Shown: positions 53,601 to 62,832, counted from the first letter of the stretch. The stretch is 64,000 nucleotides of DNA from Phyllobacteriaceae bacterium (GCA_016711085.1 JADJTR010000004.1:124001-188000); one strand, 5' to 3'. The notes: generated by a model not told the origin, from the sequence alone. Numbers and translations: made by a program.

Positions 53601-54780
53601 GTGTCGCCCAAGGATTTGCTTGTCGTCGGCAATGGCCATGGCGAAGACGCCATTCTCGGCCGCATCGTCGACGCGCTGGGCGCCGACGAAGGCCAGCGGC
53701 TGTCCATCGACGCCTGGCCGATGGTGGGAAAGGGCGAAGCCTTCACGCATCGTGGTTTGCCGCTTGTCGGCGCATTCAACCTCTTGCCCAGCGGCGGCTT
53801 CGCCACGCTCGACCCGCGCCTGCTGTTCCGCGACCTGATCGCAGGATGGATATCCACCCATTGGCGTCAGATCATGGCGGCGCGGGCCTGATCGGAAGCA
53901 ATACCGGCTGATCCTCGCCGCCGGCGACATTGTCCCGATCGCCGCGGCGACCCTGGCGAAAACGCCGTTCCTGTTCATCGGTTGCGCCAAAAGCGCCTAT
54001 TACCCCAAGGATTGGGGGTATACGCGGCTGGAGATCCGGCTTCTGCGCCGTCGCGCCCTGCTGTCCTTTCCCCGCGACCGGCGGACCGCCGACCTGCTTG
54101 CCGCCGCCGGCGTCCCGGTTCGCCCTGTCGGCAATCCGATGATGGACGGCCTTGACCCGCTTCACGACGATCTCGGCCTGCCGGCCGACGCCGTCGCCAT
54201 CGCCATGCTGCCCGGCACCCGCGAGGACGCCGCCGCCAACGCCGCCGACCTGCTCGACGCGGCGGCCGCCATTCGCCCGGCCGGCGTCGACCCGACGCGC
54301 CTGCGTTTTGTCTTCGCCGCCCATGACAGGCTCGATTTCGCCGCTGTCGCATCCCGCGCGACAGGCTGGAGCCGCACCGCCGACGGCGAGCGCCTGACGC
54401 TTGTCGCGCCCGACGGAGCACACGCCCTAGTCGTGCGCGGCCGTTTCAACGAGACGCTTGCCGCCGCTTCCCTCGTCATCGGCATGGCGGGAACCGCCAA
54501 CGAACAGGCCATCGGGCTCGGACTGCCGCTGATCGCCGTTCCGTCCGCCGGCGTTCAGGGTGAAAATTATGTCCGCATGAAAGCGCGGTATTTCGGCGAC
54601 GCCGCGGTCACGGTGGCGCGCGAACCGGCGGCCATCGCGGCGGCGGTCGAGGCCATCCTTTCCGATCCCGCCAAACGCGCCCGCATGGCGGCGGCCGGAC
54701 GCGAGCGCATGGGCGGGCCGGGCGCCAGCGCGGCGATCGCGGCCGAAGTTCGCCGCCGGCTCGAGGCGCAAAAGCCATGA
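53601..54780 (+). CDS. lipid-A-disaccharide-synthase-related protein (TIGR03492-like), frameshifted
   Basis: About 393 residues of a GT-B fold protein. It opens DLLVVGNGHGEDAILGRIVDAL, like the LpxB-related family best known from cyanobacteria. After one extra G at 53884-53886 the chain continues YRLILAAGDIVPIAAA, FLFIGCAKSAYY, VGNPMMDGL, AMLPGTR and ASLVIGMAGTANEQAIGLGLPLIAVP, the last two being nucleotide-sugar-binding motifs of LpxB-type enzymes. GTG at 53601 has GGAG seven bases upstream. First of five genes joined by overlapping stop/start codons. Probably a glycosyltransferase acting on a lipid; it is not the LpxB of lipid A synthesis, which is usually next to lpxA/lpxD. Confidence 0.68.
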
Positions 54781-55763
54781 ACACGCTTCACGTCAGCATC
54801 GTCATCACCGCCTGGAACGAAGCCCACGCCATTGGCGGCTGCCTCGCCGCGCTCGCGGCGCAGCAAGGGATCGACCGCCAAGCCCGCGAGATCATCGTCG
54901 TCGACGACCGCAGCGACGACGGAACCGGCGATGTCGTCGCGGCAAGCGGCCTCGCCGGCCTGCGGCCGATCCGCAACGATGCGCTGCCGCCGCAGGGCGT
55001 CATGACGGCGCGCCAGCACGCCCTCGATATCGGTTTTCGCGCCGCCCGGGCGCCGATCATCGTCACCCTCGACGCCGATGCCGTCGTCCCGCCCGATTTC
55101 GTCGTCCGCCTGATCGAACCGATCGAAGCGGAGCGCGCCGACATGGTCGCCGGCGCGGTGGCGTTTTCAGACGGGTCGATCGGCGCGCTGCAATCGGTCG
55201 ACGCCGCCTATTATCTCGCCGTTTGCCGCCTGCTGAACCGGCTGAGCCTCGATGGCGGGGTCCTCTTCGGCGCCTGCGCCTTCCGCGCCGCGCTTTACCG
55301 CGCCGCCGGCGGTTTCGCCCGCATCGGCATGACCCTGACCGAGGATCTGGCGTTCTCGCGCGCCGCCCGCAAGGCCGGGGCGCGCCTTGCCTATATGCCG
55401 CGTCCTGTCGCCACGGTGCGCGCCGCGACCTCCCTTTCGGCTCTGGTGACCCGCGCCAAGCGGATCAGCGCCGCGCCAATGGGCCCCTTGGCCTATGCGC
55501 TGGGCGGGTGGATGGCGCTGCTCGTCCTCGCCGCCATTGGCGCGATCGTATTTGGAGGCGGGTTCTGGATGACGGCATTGGCGCTGCGCTATCTTGCCGG
55601 AGCGATGTTCGCCGCGCGGGCGATCGCGACGGTTTCCGGTCTCCGCCATGTTCCCCTGGCGCTGATCTACGAACCGCTGGCGACCGCCATCGGCCTGGGC
55701 GTCGCCGTTACGCTGGTGCGTGGCCGGCGCGTCGATTGGGGAGGAATGGCGTACGACCGATGA
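54777..55763 (+). CDS. family 2 glycosyltransferase with C-terminal membrane helices
   Basis: A 328-residue GT2 protein. VSIVITAWNEAHAIGG opens the GT-A fold, VVDDRSDDGTGDV is near residue 45, and the metal-binding VTLDADAVVPPDFV near 100. The ED-like catalytic position is in TLTEDLAFSRAARKAGARLAYMP near 190. Three hydrophobic segments follow (about 245-320). Both ends overlap neighbours by 4 bp (ATGA). It resembles ceramide/hopanoid-type or cellulose-synthase-like processive GT2 enzymes in layout, but the acceptor is unknown. Confidence 0.8.
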   Translation: MNTLHVSIVITAWNEAHAIGGCLAALAAQQGIDRQAREIIVVDDRSDDGTGDVVAASGLAGLRPIRNDALPPQGVMTARQHALDIGFRAARAPIIVTLDADAVVPPDFVVRLIEPIEAERADMVAGAVAFSDGSIGALQSVDAAYYLAVCRLLNRLSLDGGVLFGACAFRAALYRAAGGFARIGMTLTEDLAFSRAARKAGARLAYMPRPVATVRAATSLSALVTRAKRISAAPMGPLAYALGGWMALLVLAAIGAIVFGGGFWMTALALRYLAGAMFAARAIATVSGLRHVPLALIYEPLATAIGLGVAVTLVRGRRVDWGGMAYDR

Positions 55764-56515
55764 CCATTCGCGACGAAAACGCTCCGCCCGCGCCGGAGGT
55801 GACCATCCGGCCCTACCGCCCGGCCGATCGCGAAGCCGTGCGCGCCATTTGCCGCCAGACGGCGTTCCGCAATCTCGGCTCCGACGCGGTATTCGAGGAC
55901 GGCGAACTTTTTGCCGACTATTTCACCGCCTACTACACCGATCACGAGCCGGAGAGTTGCCTCGTCGCCGAGCGCGACGGCAAGATCGTCGGCTACCTCA
56001 CCGGTTGCGTCTTTACCCGCCGCATGATCCGCGTGATGGGTTGGCGCATCGTGCCTTCGGTTCTGTCGCGCATGATTTTCCGCTATTTGACCGGACGCTA
56101 CCGCAAGCCGGAAACCCGGCGGGCGGTGAAGTGGTTCCTGACCCGCAGCTGGCGCGAAGCGCCGCCGGTACCCGTCGACGCGTTTCCCACCCATTATCAT
56201 TGCAATGTCCTGCGCGACGGCATCGCCCGCAATGTCTATTCGCGCCTCGCCTTCACCTTTCTCGACCTCGCCGTGGCGCGAGGCAGCGCCGGCATTCACG
56301 GTCAAATCGACGAGCCGGCGGAAGGCGGATTGTGGCGCCGCATGGTTGAAAACACCGAAGTGGGGTATGCTCCGCAATTCACGGCGTCGGCCGAGTCGAC
56401 GTTTCTGCGCGACGTGCTCGGAATTGAAACGGCAATGGTAAATCGGGTATGGGCCGGCAGCATTCCGGAATTCAGGTTTTGGCTGACGCGCGTGGCGAAA
56501 CGGTACCGATTGTGA
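55760..56515 (+). CDS. GNAT-family acyltransferase
   Basis: A 251-residue protein with a GNAT N-terminal part (VTIRPYRPADREAVRAICRQTAF and SCLVAERDGKIVGYLTGCVF). A middle insert of about 80 residues is followed by the acyl-CoA-binding region NVYSRLAFTFLDLAVARGSAGIHGQI and a C-terminal extension. It is longer than a plain GNAT domain (about 150). The 4-bp overlaps on both sides place it firmly in the five-gene operon, so acylation or acetylation of the same glycolipid is a fair guess. No close functional match is recognised. Confidence 0.72.
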   Translation: MTIRDENAPPAPEVTIRPYRPADREAVRAICRQTAFRNLGSDAVFEDGELFADYFTAYYTDHEPESCLVAERDGKIVGYLTGCVFTRRMIRVMGWRIVPSVLSRMIFRYLTGRYRKPETRRAVKWFLTRSWREAPPVPVDAFPTHYHCNVLRDGIARNVYSRLAFTFLDLAVARGSAGIHGQIDEPAEGGLWRRMVENTEVGYAPQFTASAESTFLRDVLGIETAMVNRVWAGSIPEFRFWLTRVAKRYRL

Positions 56516-57843
56516 CGGCATCCTGTCCAACGTCCGCCCCGACCGCTTTTCCGCAAGGCGGCGATCCGGCGATGGCGGAGCGGATCGAGCGGCCGTCCGC
56601 TGCGCCTCGGCGCGATATTGTCGTCACCATCAACGGTCCGGGCGAAATCTCGGCCTGGCTTTATCCTTTCCTCTCGCGCGCCCATCGCGCCTGGCCGGAT
56701 GCCGCCATCCGGGTGGTGCTGCTGCCCTGCGTGTTCTCCTCCGGCGTCGAGAGCCATGTGCTTTCCGGCATGGAGGGTGTGGCGAGCGTCAGTTCGGTTC
56801 GCGAGGGCCTCGCTTTCGCGCTCGCCGGTCGCTTGCCGGACGGCCTCGATCGCGCCGCGACCGGGCCGGTCCTGCATTTCGGCGGCGAACCGGCGCTGAG
56901 CTATCTGCTCGCCCGGCGGCTGAAACGGCCGCTCATCGCCTATGTCGAGCACCCGTTCTCGATGCGCCGGCTTTTCGACAAGGTCCTGTTTGCCGGCACC
57001 CACGATCCGACCCGGGTGACGCTGCCGTCCGGCGCCACCGTAATCGGCGATTTGATGGTCGACGCCATCGCCGACAAATGCCCGGATCGCGCCACGCCCG
57101 CGCCGCAGGACGCCCCGGTGATCGCGATTTATCCGGGCAGCCGCGACTACCTCGTCAAATACACGCTGCCGTTTTTCGCCAAGGCGTTCGATCTGGTCGC
57201 CGCGGCGCAACCGAACGCCCGCGCCATGATGGCGTTGTCCGATTTCGTCGCGCTCGATTTCATCCGCAACCTGCCCGATGTCCGCGACGGCCGGCCGATC
57301 GACGGCGACAATCTGCGTTTCGAGGATTCGGCGCAGGGGCCGGTCCTGTACACGTCCGGCGGAAACCGCATCGCCATCGCCAAACACGCGGACGTCGCCC
57401 GCCTCGCCCGCGTCGGGCTGGCCCTGCCGGGCACGACCACCGCCGAACTCGCCGCGCTCGGCATCCCGACCGTCGTCGCCCTGCCGACCCATCGCGGCGA
57501 TCTGAGCCCGCTTCCCGGACTCGCCAGCCATATCGGCCGCATTCCGCTCATCGGACCGCCAATCAAGAGCGCCCTGGCCCATGCTTTCCTCGCCCGGCTC
57601 GGCTTCACGGCGCTGCCGAACCGGCGCGCCGGGCGCGCCATTGTGCCCGAAATCATCGAGCCGATCCGCGCCGCCGATGTCGCCAAGGCCGTGCTTGGCG
57701 TTCTGGGGAAGACCGCCGGCGACTACGACGCCGAACTGCGCGCCATCATGGGGCCGCCGGGTGCGACCGATCGTCTGGTCGAGATGCTCCGCCCGTTCGT
57801 CGAGAGCGCCGAAAAGGGCTTGGTCCGTGTGGCGGCACGCTAG
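56512..57843 (+). CDS. second LpxB-like GT-B protein
   Basis: A 443-residue protein. After a variable 50-residue lead it opens DIVVTINGPGEISAWLYPFL, as in LpxB-type glycosyltransferases (normally GExSGD). Later motifs are VIAIYPGSRDYLVKYTLPFFAKAFD near residue 205 and VGLALPGTTTAELAALGIPTVVALP near 310, which match the LPGSR and SGTATLE nucleotide-binding signatures. It is clearly different from the operon's first gene. GTG at 56512 overlaps the preceding stop (GTGA). It ends in a 17-bp overlap with the ABC exporter gene. Having two distinct LpxB-fold proteins in one operon is unusual. Confidence 0.7.
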   Translation: MTASCPTSAPTAFPQGGDPAMAERIERPSAAPRRDIVVTINGPGEISAWLYPFLSRAHRAWPDAAIRVVLLPCVFSSGVESHVLSGMEGVASVSSVREGLAFALAGRLPDGLDRAATGPVLHFGGEPALSYLLARRLKRPLIAYVEHPFSMRRLFDKVLFAGTHDPTRVTLPSGATVIGDLMVDAIADKCPDRATPAPQDAPVIAIYPGSRDYLVKYTLPFFAKAFDLVAAAQPNARAMMALSDFVALDFIRNLPDVRDGRPIDGDNLRFEDSAQGPVLYTSGGNRIAIAKHADVARLARVGLALPGTTTAELAALGIPTVVALPTHRGDLSPLPGLASHIGRIPLIGPPIKSALAHAFLARLGFTALPNRRAGRAIVPEIIEPIRAADVAKAVLGVLGKTAGDYDAELRAIMGPPGATDRLVEMLRPFVESAEKGLVRVAAR

Positions 57844-59566
57844 ATACCTCGCCGGCGAAATCGCCCGGAACCGGCGCGACCTGGCCATCGCCCTTGGCGC
57901 GACCTTGGCCAGTCTTGTCCTTTCGCTGCTGATGCCGGGCTGGGCGACGCGGCTGGCGTCAGAAATTTTCCCGGCGCGCGACATTGTCGCCCTGGCGAAA
58001 CATCTCGGCGTCGGCCTGGCCATCGCGCTCGGCATCACCATCGCCACCTATTTGCGCATCTACCGCTTCGTCCGCGTCGCCTATAGGGTGACGGCGCGGC
58101 TGCGCGCCGGCCTGTTCGCCCATCTGATGGCGGTTTCGCCGGAGCGGCTGCGCATGGCCTCCGGCGGCGAAATGGCGTCGACATTTTCCTCCGACATGCA
58201 GGTTTTCCAGGATTCGCTGGCCCGCGTCGTGTCGATCCTCGTCCCGTCGCTGACCCTTGTCGTCGGCTTGTTCGCCGCCATGGCGTGGTACAGCCCGCTG
58301 CTTCTCGCCACTTTTCTCGTCCTCGCCGCCCCCATGCCGCTGGTCACATCGTGGTTCGGCAAACGCCTGCATTCCACCGCCGGCGAAACCCAGGGCCGTC
58401 TCGCCGGCCTGATCGGCCTGCTTGGCCAGGCCATCGCCGGCGTGCGCGAAATCCGCTCATTCGGGCGCGGCAAGCAGGTCGCCGCGCGTTTCGAGGCGCA
58501 GTCGGTGGAAGCGGTGGACGAGGGTCTGGCGCGCGAAAGGCTGGAAGCCCTTCATCCGCAGGCCGTCGCCTACGCGGCAACGCTCGGCGTCTCGGCGACC
58601 GTGCTGGCGAGCGCCTGGTACATTGACCAGGGCATGGTGACGATGACAACGCTGATCGCCTTCCTGACGACGGCGGTGCTCGCCTATACGCCGATCCAGG
58701 AAGCCAGCCACAGCGTCGGCCGCCTGATGCAGCTCTTCGCCATCATGGACCGTTTCGCCCAGTTGCGGTCCATTCCCGAGGAAACCGGCGGCGCGATTTC
58801 GCGGCCCGCCCACGCAACCGCGCCGGACATCCGCTTCGACAAGGTGACGTTTCGTTATCGCCCCGACGGCTTCGGCATCGACGGCTTGACCCTGGCCATT
58901 CCGGCCGGACAGCGCCTCGCCGTCGTCGGACCGAGCGGCGCCGGCAAATCGACGTTTCTCGACCTGCTGCCGCGTTTCGCCGTTCCGGAGGCCGGCGTCA
59001 TCAGCCTCGACGGAACCGACGCCGCCGAACTTCGCCTCGACGATCTGCGCGCCGCCTTCGCCGTGGTGTTCCAGGAGCCGGTGCTGTTCAAGGCGACATT
59101 GCGCGACAATCTGCTTTTCGGTTCGGAAAGCGCCGGCGAGGACGCCATGCGCGAAGCGGCGCGCACCGCCCATGTCGACGAATTCGCCTCGCGGCTTCCC
59201 GGCGGATACGATGCGCAAGTGGCGGAGCGCGGCGCCAATCTTTCCGTCGGCCAGCGCCAGCGCATCGCACTCGCCCGCGCCCTGTTGAAAAACGCCGGCG
59301 TGCTGCTGCTCGACGAACCGACCTCCGCGCTCGATGCGGCGAGCGAGCGGCTGGTGCGCGAAGCCATCGACGCCATTCCGCGCGACCGCACCATCATCAT
59401 CGTGGCGCATCGCCTGTCGACCATTCGCCATGTCGACCGCATTCTCGTGCTCGATCGCGGCCGCATCGTCGAGGATGGCGCGCACGTCGACCTGATGGCG
59501 AAGGACGGTCTCTACGCCCGGCTCTGGCGCGATCAGAGCGAGGAAGGGGATTTGCTGCCGGCCTGA
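57827..59566 (+). CDS. MsbA-like ABC exporter (fused permease and ATPase)
   Basis: A 579-residue half-transporter. Six helices occupy about residues 18-300. The ATPase has Walker A GPSGAGKST near 368, signature LSVGQRQRIALARALL near 475, Walker B VLLLDEPTSALD near 500 and AHRLST near 530. Homodimeric relatives flip lipids (MsbA), export glycolipids or secrete small molecules. It is last in the operon with the two LpxB-like genes, so flipping their lipid product across the inner membrane is the simplest role. GTG at 57827 is the start before RHARYLAGEIARNRRDL; the gene overlaps the convergent deacetylase gene by 34 bp. Confidence 0.85.
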   Translation: MWRHARYLAGEIARNRRDLAIALGATLASLVLSLLMPGWATRLASEIFPARDIVALAKHLGVGLAIALGITIATYLRIYRFVRVAYRVTARLRAGLFAHLMAVSPERLRMASGGEMASTFSSDMQVFQDSLARVVSILVPSLTLVVGLFAAMAWYSPLLLATFLVLAAPMPLVTSWFGKRLHSTAGETQGRLAGLIGLLGQAIAGVREIRSFGRGKQVAARFEAQSVEAVDEGLARERLEALHPQAVAYAATLGVSATVLASAWYIDQGMVTMTTLIAFLTTAVLAYTPIQEASHSVGRLMQLFAIMDRFAQLRSIPEETGGAISRPAHATAPDIRFDKVTFRYRPDGFGIDGLTLAIPAGQRLAVVGPSGAGKSTFLDLLPRFAVPEAGVISLDGTDAAELRLDDLRAAFAVVFQEPVLFKATLRDNLLFGSESAGEDAMREAARTAHVDEFASRLPGGYDAQVAERGANLSVGQRQRIALARALLKNAGVLLLDEPTSALDAASERLVREAIDAIPRDRTIIIVAHRLSTIRHVDRILVLDRGRIVEDGAHVDLMAKDGLYARLWRDQSEEGDLLPA

Positions 59567-60357
59567 CCGACACTGTTGAGGGTGCGCCACAACGTCACCG
59601 CTTCGTCGAGAGAAACAGCCCGCCAGCCCTCGATGTCGAGGCGTTTCATCAGGTCCCGCGCTTGCCGCCACGTCGCCGGATGATCGAGATCGCCGGGGTG
59701 AAGCGTCAGCCGGAAAGGCGCGCCGCGTTCGAGCAGACGCCGGATCTGCGCGGCGCGCGGCGGCCGCGCCAGCGCATGCCAGAATGCCCGCTCGCCGACA
59801 TCGAAATTGACCGCCGGCAGCGCGATTTCGCCGCCATCGCGCAAGACGAGGCGATCCATCAGCTGAAATCCGTCAAAGCCGGCGCGGCGCAGGATATCGG
59901 CCAGTTCCGGCTCCTGGCGCCAGCCGGGCGCGCAAAACCAACGTGGCCTTTCGCCGAAGGTTTCGCCAAGATGGATGAGGCCGCGTTCGATGCGCATAGC
60001 GGCTTCGCCGGCGTCGAGCCCGGCGAATTCGCGCCGGTCGTCATGGCCGTGAACCAGCCGATGCAGGGCCGATGGTCCGCGCCGATGGTTAAGGCCATGC
60101 AACACTATGACGCCGCCAAACGCTTTGACCCGGGACGCGAAAGCGGCGTCGATGGGCGCGTCGCCGGCCCAGTGCGGCACCGCCAGATAGGCAATGGCGG
60201 CGCGGGCCTTGACCGGAAAAAAGGCCGCGAGCGCGTCAAGGCGATCGTCCATCGCCGGATGAACGTCGTGGATTTCCGGGACATAGAACCGCGCCCAGAC
60301 GGATTGCGGCTGGTCGGGAAACTTCGTTTGGGCATCCGTATTCGGCGAAAAGTCCAT
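59533..60357 (-). CDS. polysaccharide-deacetylase-like protein (DUF2334-type)
   Basis: A 274-residue protein without a signal peptide. It has the NodB-homology layout: VPEIHDVHPAMDD near residue 28 (catalytic Asp and following), VIVLHGLNHRRG near 80 (metal His), WFCAPGWRQ near 140 and the late motif FRLTLHPGDLDHPATW near 225 (His). This pattern suits DUF2334 or carbohydrate esterase 4 proteins, which remove acetyl groups from amino sugars. It is convergent with the glycolipid-type operon and follows lptG on the minus strand with only 4 bp between. A function in deacylating the same glycolipid is inferred. Confidence 0.72.
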   Translation of the reverse strand: MDFSPNTDAQTKFPDQPQSVWARFYVPEIHDVHPAMDDRLDALAAFFPVKARAAIAYLAVPHWAGDAPIDAAFASRVKAFGGVIVLHGLNHRRGPSALHRLVHGHDDRREFAGLDAGEAAMRIERGLIHLGETFGERPRWFCAPGWRQEPELADILRRAGFDGFQLMDRLVLRDGGEIALPAVNFDVGERAFWHALARPPRAAQIRRLLERGAPFRLTLHPGDLDHPATWRQARDLMKRLDIEGWRAVSLDEAVTLWRTLNSVGQAGSKSPSSL

Positions 60358-60361
60358 GGGT

Positions 60362-61504
60362 TTACCGTTGCCGCGGCCGGAAGAGAGCAAACGAAACGCC
60401 GGAGCCGGCTTCGCTGCCCTGGATTTCCTCGCGATTGATGATGATGAGCGCGCCAGTGAGCGCAACGATGGCGACGGGAAACCAGGCGCCGGCAAGCGCC
60501 GGCAACGCGCCGACGACGGCAAGCGCGTTGAAGATCACGCCGGTGACATGCATGGCGAAACTCAACGCCAGACCGGCGCCGACCAGCATCGCCGCGCCGG
60601 CCCGACCGGACAACCGCAGCGACACCGCGCCTCCGGTCATCGCCAACGCCGCCAACAGGAAAGGCAGCGCCAGGAAGCCGTGGAATCGCGCCTGTTGGCG
60701 TCCGCTCGCCATGCCGGTCGAGCGCGCCGCGTCGATTTCCGCCGGCAGGTCGAAAACGCCGATCTGCTGCACATCGGCGAACCCCCGCGCCAGCACTTGC
60801 GGCCCAGCCTGCCACGGGAAAGCGGCGAGCGCCAGCGGTTCGGCGGCGGCGGCCGGATGGCTTCGCGTCGCCCGCTCGAGGTGCCAGGCCCCGTCAGACC
60901 ATTCGGCCCGCCCAGCGTCGAGCCGTTCGACGAACCGCCGCTCGGCGTCGAAGCGCAGGAAAACAACGTCCGAAAGGGTCGCCCGGGCGAAATCCGATCG
61001 CCGCGCGCCGATGACGGTCAGGCCGTCGCCGCCGCTTTGCGCGAACCATTGGGGCGATTGCCGCAAACGCGATTGCAACATGGCGGCGCTCATGTCGACA
61101 TCGATGGCGCGCGATCGGCTGAGCGCCGCCGCCGTCAACGGGCTGGCGGCGGTCACGGCGACGCCGATGACGAAAGCCGTCGCTGCGGCCGGGGCCAGAA
61201 TGCGCCAGGGCGACAGGCCGGCGGCGCGCAAAACCGTGATTTCGCCGCGCTGCGCCAGCACCGCCACCGCGCCCATCGCGGCCGCGATGGTGGCGAGCGG
61301 CAGAATGACGAACAGATGCGTCGGCATTTCCAGGATGGTCGAGGCGAGGGCCAGCGGCGCGGTGAAGCCGGGAAACTGGCTGGCCCGCGCCGCCACCGAG
61401 GCAAAGTCGATGATGACGACGATGGCGCCGACGATTCCAAGCACCAGCGCCATCGCCTTGGCCTGGCGCACAGCCATGTAGCTTTCCAGGACCCCTGGTC
61501 TCAT
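60362..61504 (-). CDS. lptG: LptF/LptG-family permease (LptG position)
   Basis: A 380-residue protein of the YjgP/YjgQ family. Three N-terminal helices include the LptG-like region LEMPTHLFVILPLATIAAAMGAVAVLAQRGEITVLRAAGLSPWRIL (split). A periplasmic beta-jellyroll part (about 140-270) and three C-terminal helices follow. Start overlaps lptF stop by 4 bp. With LptF and the ATPase LptB it extracts LPS from the inner membrane and feeds it to LptC and LptA. Which of the two proteins is LptF and which LptG is by convention of gene order. Confidence 0.85.
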   Translation of the reverse strand: MRPGVLESYMAVRQAKAMALVLGIVGAIVVIIDFASVAARASQFPGFTAPLALASTILEMPTHLFVILPLATIAAAMGAVAVLAQRGEITVLRAAGLSPWRILAPAAATAFVIGVAVTAASPLTAAALSRSRAIDVDMSAAMLQSRLRQSPQWFAQSGGDGLTVIGARRSDFARATLSDVVFLRFDAERRFVERLDAGRAEWSDGAWHLERATRSHPAAAAEPLALAAFPWQAGPQVLARGFADVQQIGVFDLPAEIDAARSTGMASGRQQARFHGFLALPFLLAALAMTGGAVSLRLSGRAGAAMLVGAGLALSFAMHVTGVIFNALAVVGALPALAGAWFPVAIVALTGALIIINREEIQGSEAGSGVSFALFRPRQR

Positions 61505-62610
61505 GGCCGCACCGGCGCGATCGGCTGAAACGGCAGACGGCCGCGCATGACATGCGCAAACGCCGCGACAATGACTGCGATCGGCGACATGTAGGTCAGC
61601 ACGGTGCGAACCATGCTGCCGCCAGAACCGCCGAGAAAGGAAAAACCGGCGAAACGCAGGATCAGCGCCGCGATCAGCGCCAGCGCCAGCACATTCGGCT
61701 GCGCGCCGCGCCCCGATGCCGGCCGAGACGAAAACAGCGCCGCCACCGCGGCGAAAGCCAGCGGATAAAGCCAATCGGAGAACCGCCGGTTGATTTCGAC
61801 ACGGGTCTCCGGATTGGCGCCGGACGCCAGAGCCGCCGCCTGCGCGGCCAGGCGAAGCGTCGACCATTCGCGCGGGTTTTCCCTGGTCGCCACTTTGTTT
61901 TCCAGCAGGTTGGAGACATCGAGCAGGAATTCGCTCAAATGGAAAATCGCCGGCGCGGCGTCCTTCGGCGATTTGGTCTGGATCGTGCTGCCCTGCATGG
62001 CGATGACCGAACGCCCGTCGGCTTCCGCGATCGCCAGCGATTGCGCCGTGTAGATCGTTTCCTTCGCCGGATCGCGCTGGTCGATGATCAGGACATCGGC
62101 GAAGCGCGACTCGTCGATCCGGGCGCCGACCCGGACGAACAGGCGATCCTCGATCGAGCGGAATTCACCGGGATGGTTCGACAGGCGCACCACATCGGCG
62201 GCCGCTTCGGCGAGGATGGCGCGGCCCCGCTGATTGGCCCATGGCTCGACGCCGAGGCTGAACCCGAGACAGACCAGCGACGCCAAGGCGCCGACCGCCA
62301 GGGCCGGCACGGCGCCCGGCGACGCCGAGAAGCCGGAAGCGCCCATGACCGTCGTCTCGCCGTCGCGATTGGCCGCGCCCGCCACGACCATGACGCCGAT
62401 CAGCACGGCGAGCGGCGACAGCAGGACCAGCGCCGCCGGAAGCAGCGTCATCAACATGGCGACGAACAGGGCGAAGCCGGTGCGCGAGCCGATCAGCAGC
62501 TCGACGTGATCGAGCGCCTGGATCGTCGCCATCACCAAAACGGCGAAGCCGAGCGTCGCCAGGGTCGCGACGAGCACGCGCTTGAACAGGTAACGTTCGT
62601 AGAGCTTCAT
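61501..62610 (-). CDS. lptF: LptF/LptG-family permease (LptF position)
   Basis: A 369-residue permease of the LPS transporter. It starts MKLYERYLFKRVLVATLATLGF as LptF proteins do. Three helices with LMTLLPAALVLLSPLAVLIGVMVVAGAANRDGE, a periplasmic jellyroll (about 120-270) and three more helices follow. It forms the LptB2FG complex with the protein downstream. The promoter probably lies in the short gap after the tRNA gene on the same strand. Confidence 0.88.
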   Translation of the reverse strand: MKLYERYLFKRVLVATLATLGFAVLVMATIQALDHVELLIGSRTGFALFVAMLMTLLPAALVLLSPLAVLIGVMVVAGAANRDGETTVMGASGFSASPGAVPALAVGALASLVCLGFSLGVEPWANQRGRAILAEAAADVVRLSNHPGEFRSIEDRLFVRVGARIDESRFADVLIIDQRDPAKETIYTAQSLAIAEADGRSVIAMQGSTIQTKSPKDAAPAIFHLSEFLLDVSNLLENKVATRENPREWSTLRLAAQAAALASGANPETRVEINRRFSDWLYPLAFAAVAALFSSRPASGRGAQPNVLALALIAALILRFAGFSFLGGSGGSMVRTVLTYMSPIAVIVAAFAHVMRGRLPFQPIAPVRP

Positions 62611-62644
62611 TCGTCGGCGCCGCCAGGGTACGCGGAAAAATGTT

Positions 62645-62720
62645 TGGTGGGCCCGGAGGGACTCGAACCCCCAACCAAGCGGTTATGAGCCGCCGGCTCT
62701 AGCCATTGAGCTACAGGCCC
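62645..62720 (-). tRNA. tRNA with CAU anticodon, probably tRNA-Ile2 (lysidine-modified)
   Basis: A 76-base cloverleaf with encoded CCA. The acceptor stem pairs GGGCCTG with CGGGCCC (one G-U). The D arm is AGCTCAATGGCTAGAGC, the anticodon loop CTCATAA and the T arm GGGTTCGAGTCCC. The anticodon CAT can mean initiator Met, elongator Met or Ile2. The sequence around the anticodon stem (GGCTCATAACCGCTTGGT) matches the Ile2 type, whose C34 is changed to lysidine by TilS. Elongator Met is the alternative. Confidence 0.85.
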
Positions 62721-62832
62721 CACGCCTTTCGCTTAATGGCGTTTTGTCCGTGCCGCAAGGCTGGTCGCCCAACGCCCGACACAATCGGCGATAGGGTGGC
62801 GGCGAAGGACCTTGCCATTTTTGGAGACAGCC

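Noticed and set aside
62645..62720. tRNA gene as an attachment site for an integrated element
   Set aside because: No integrase, no direct repeat of the tRNA 3' end and no change in composition are seen on either side in the window.
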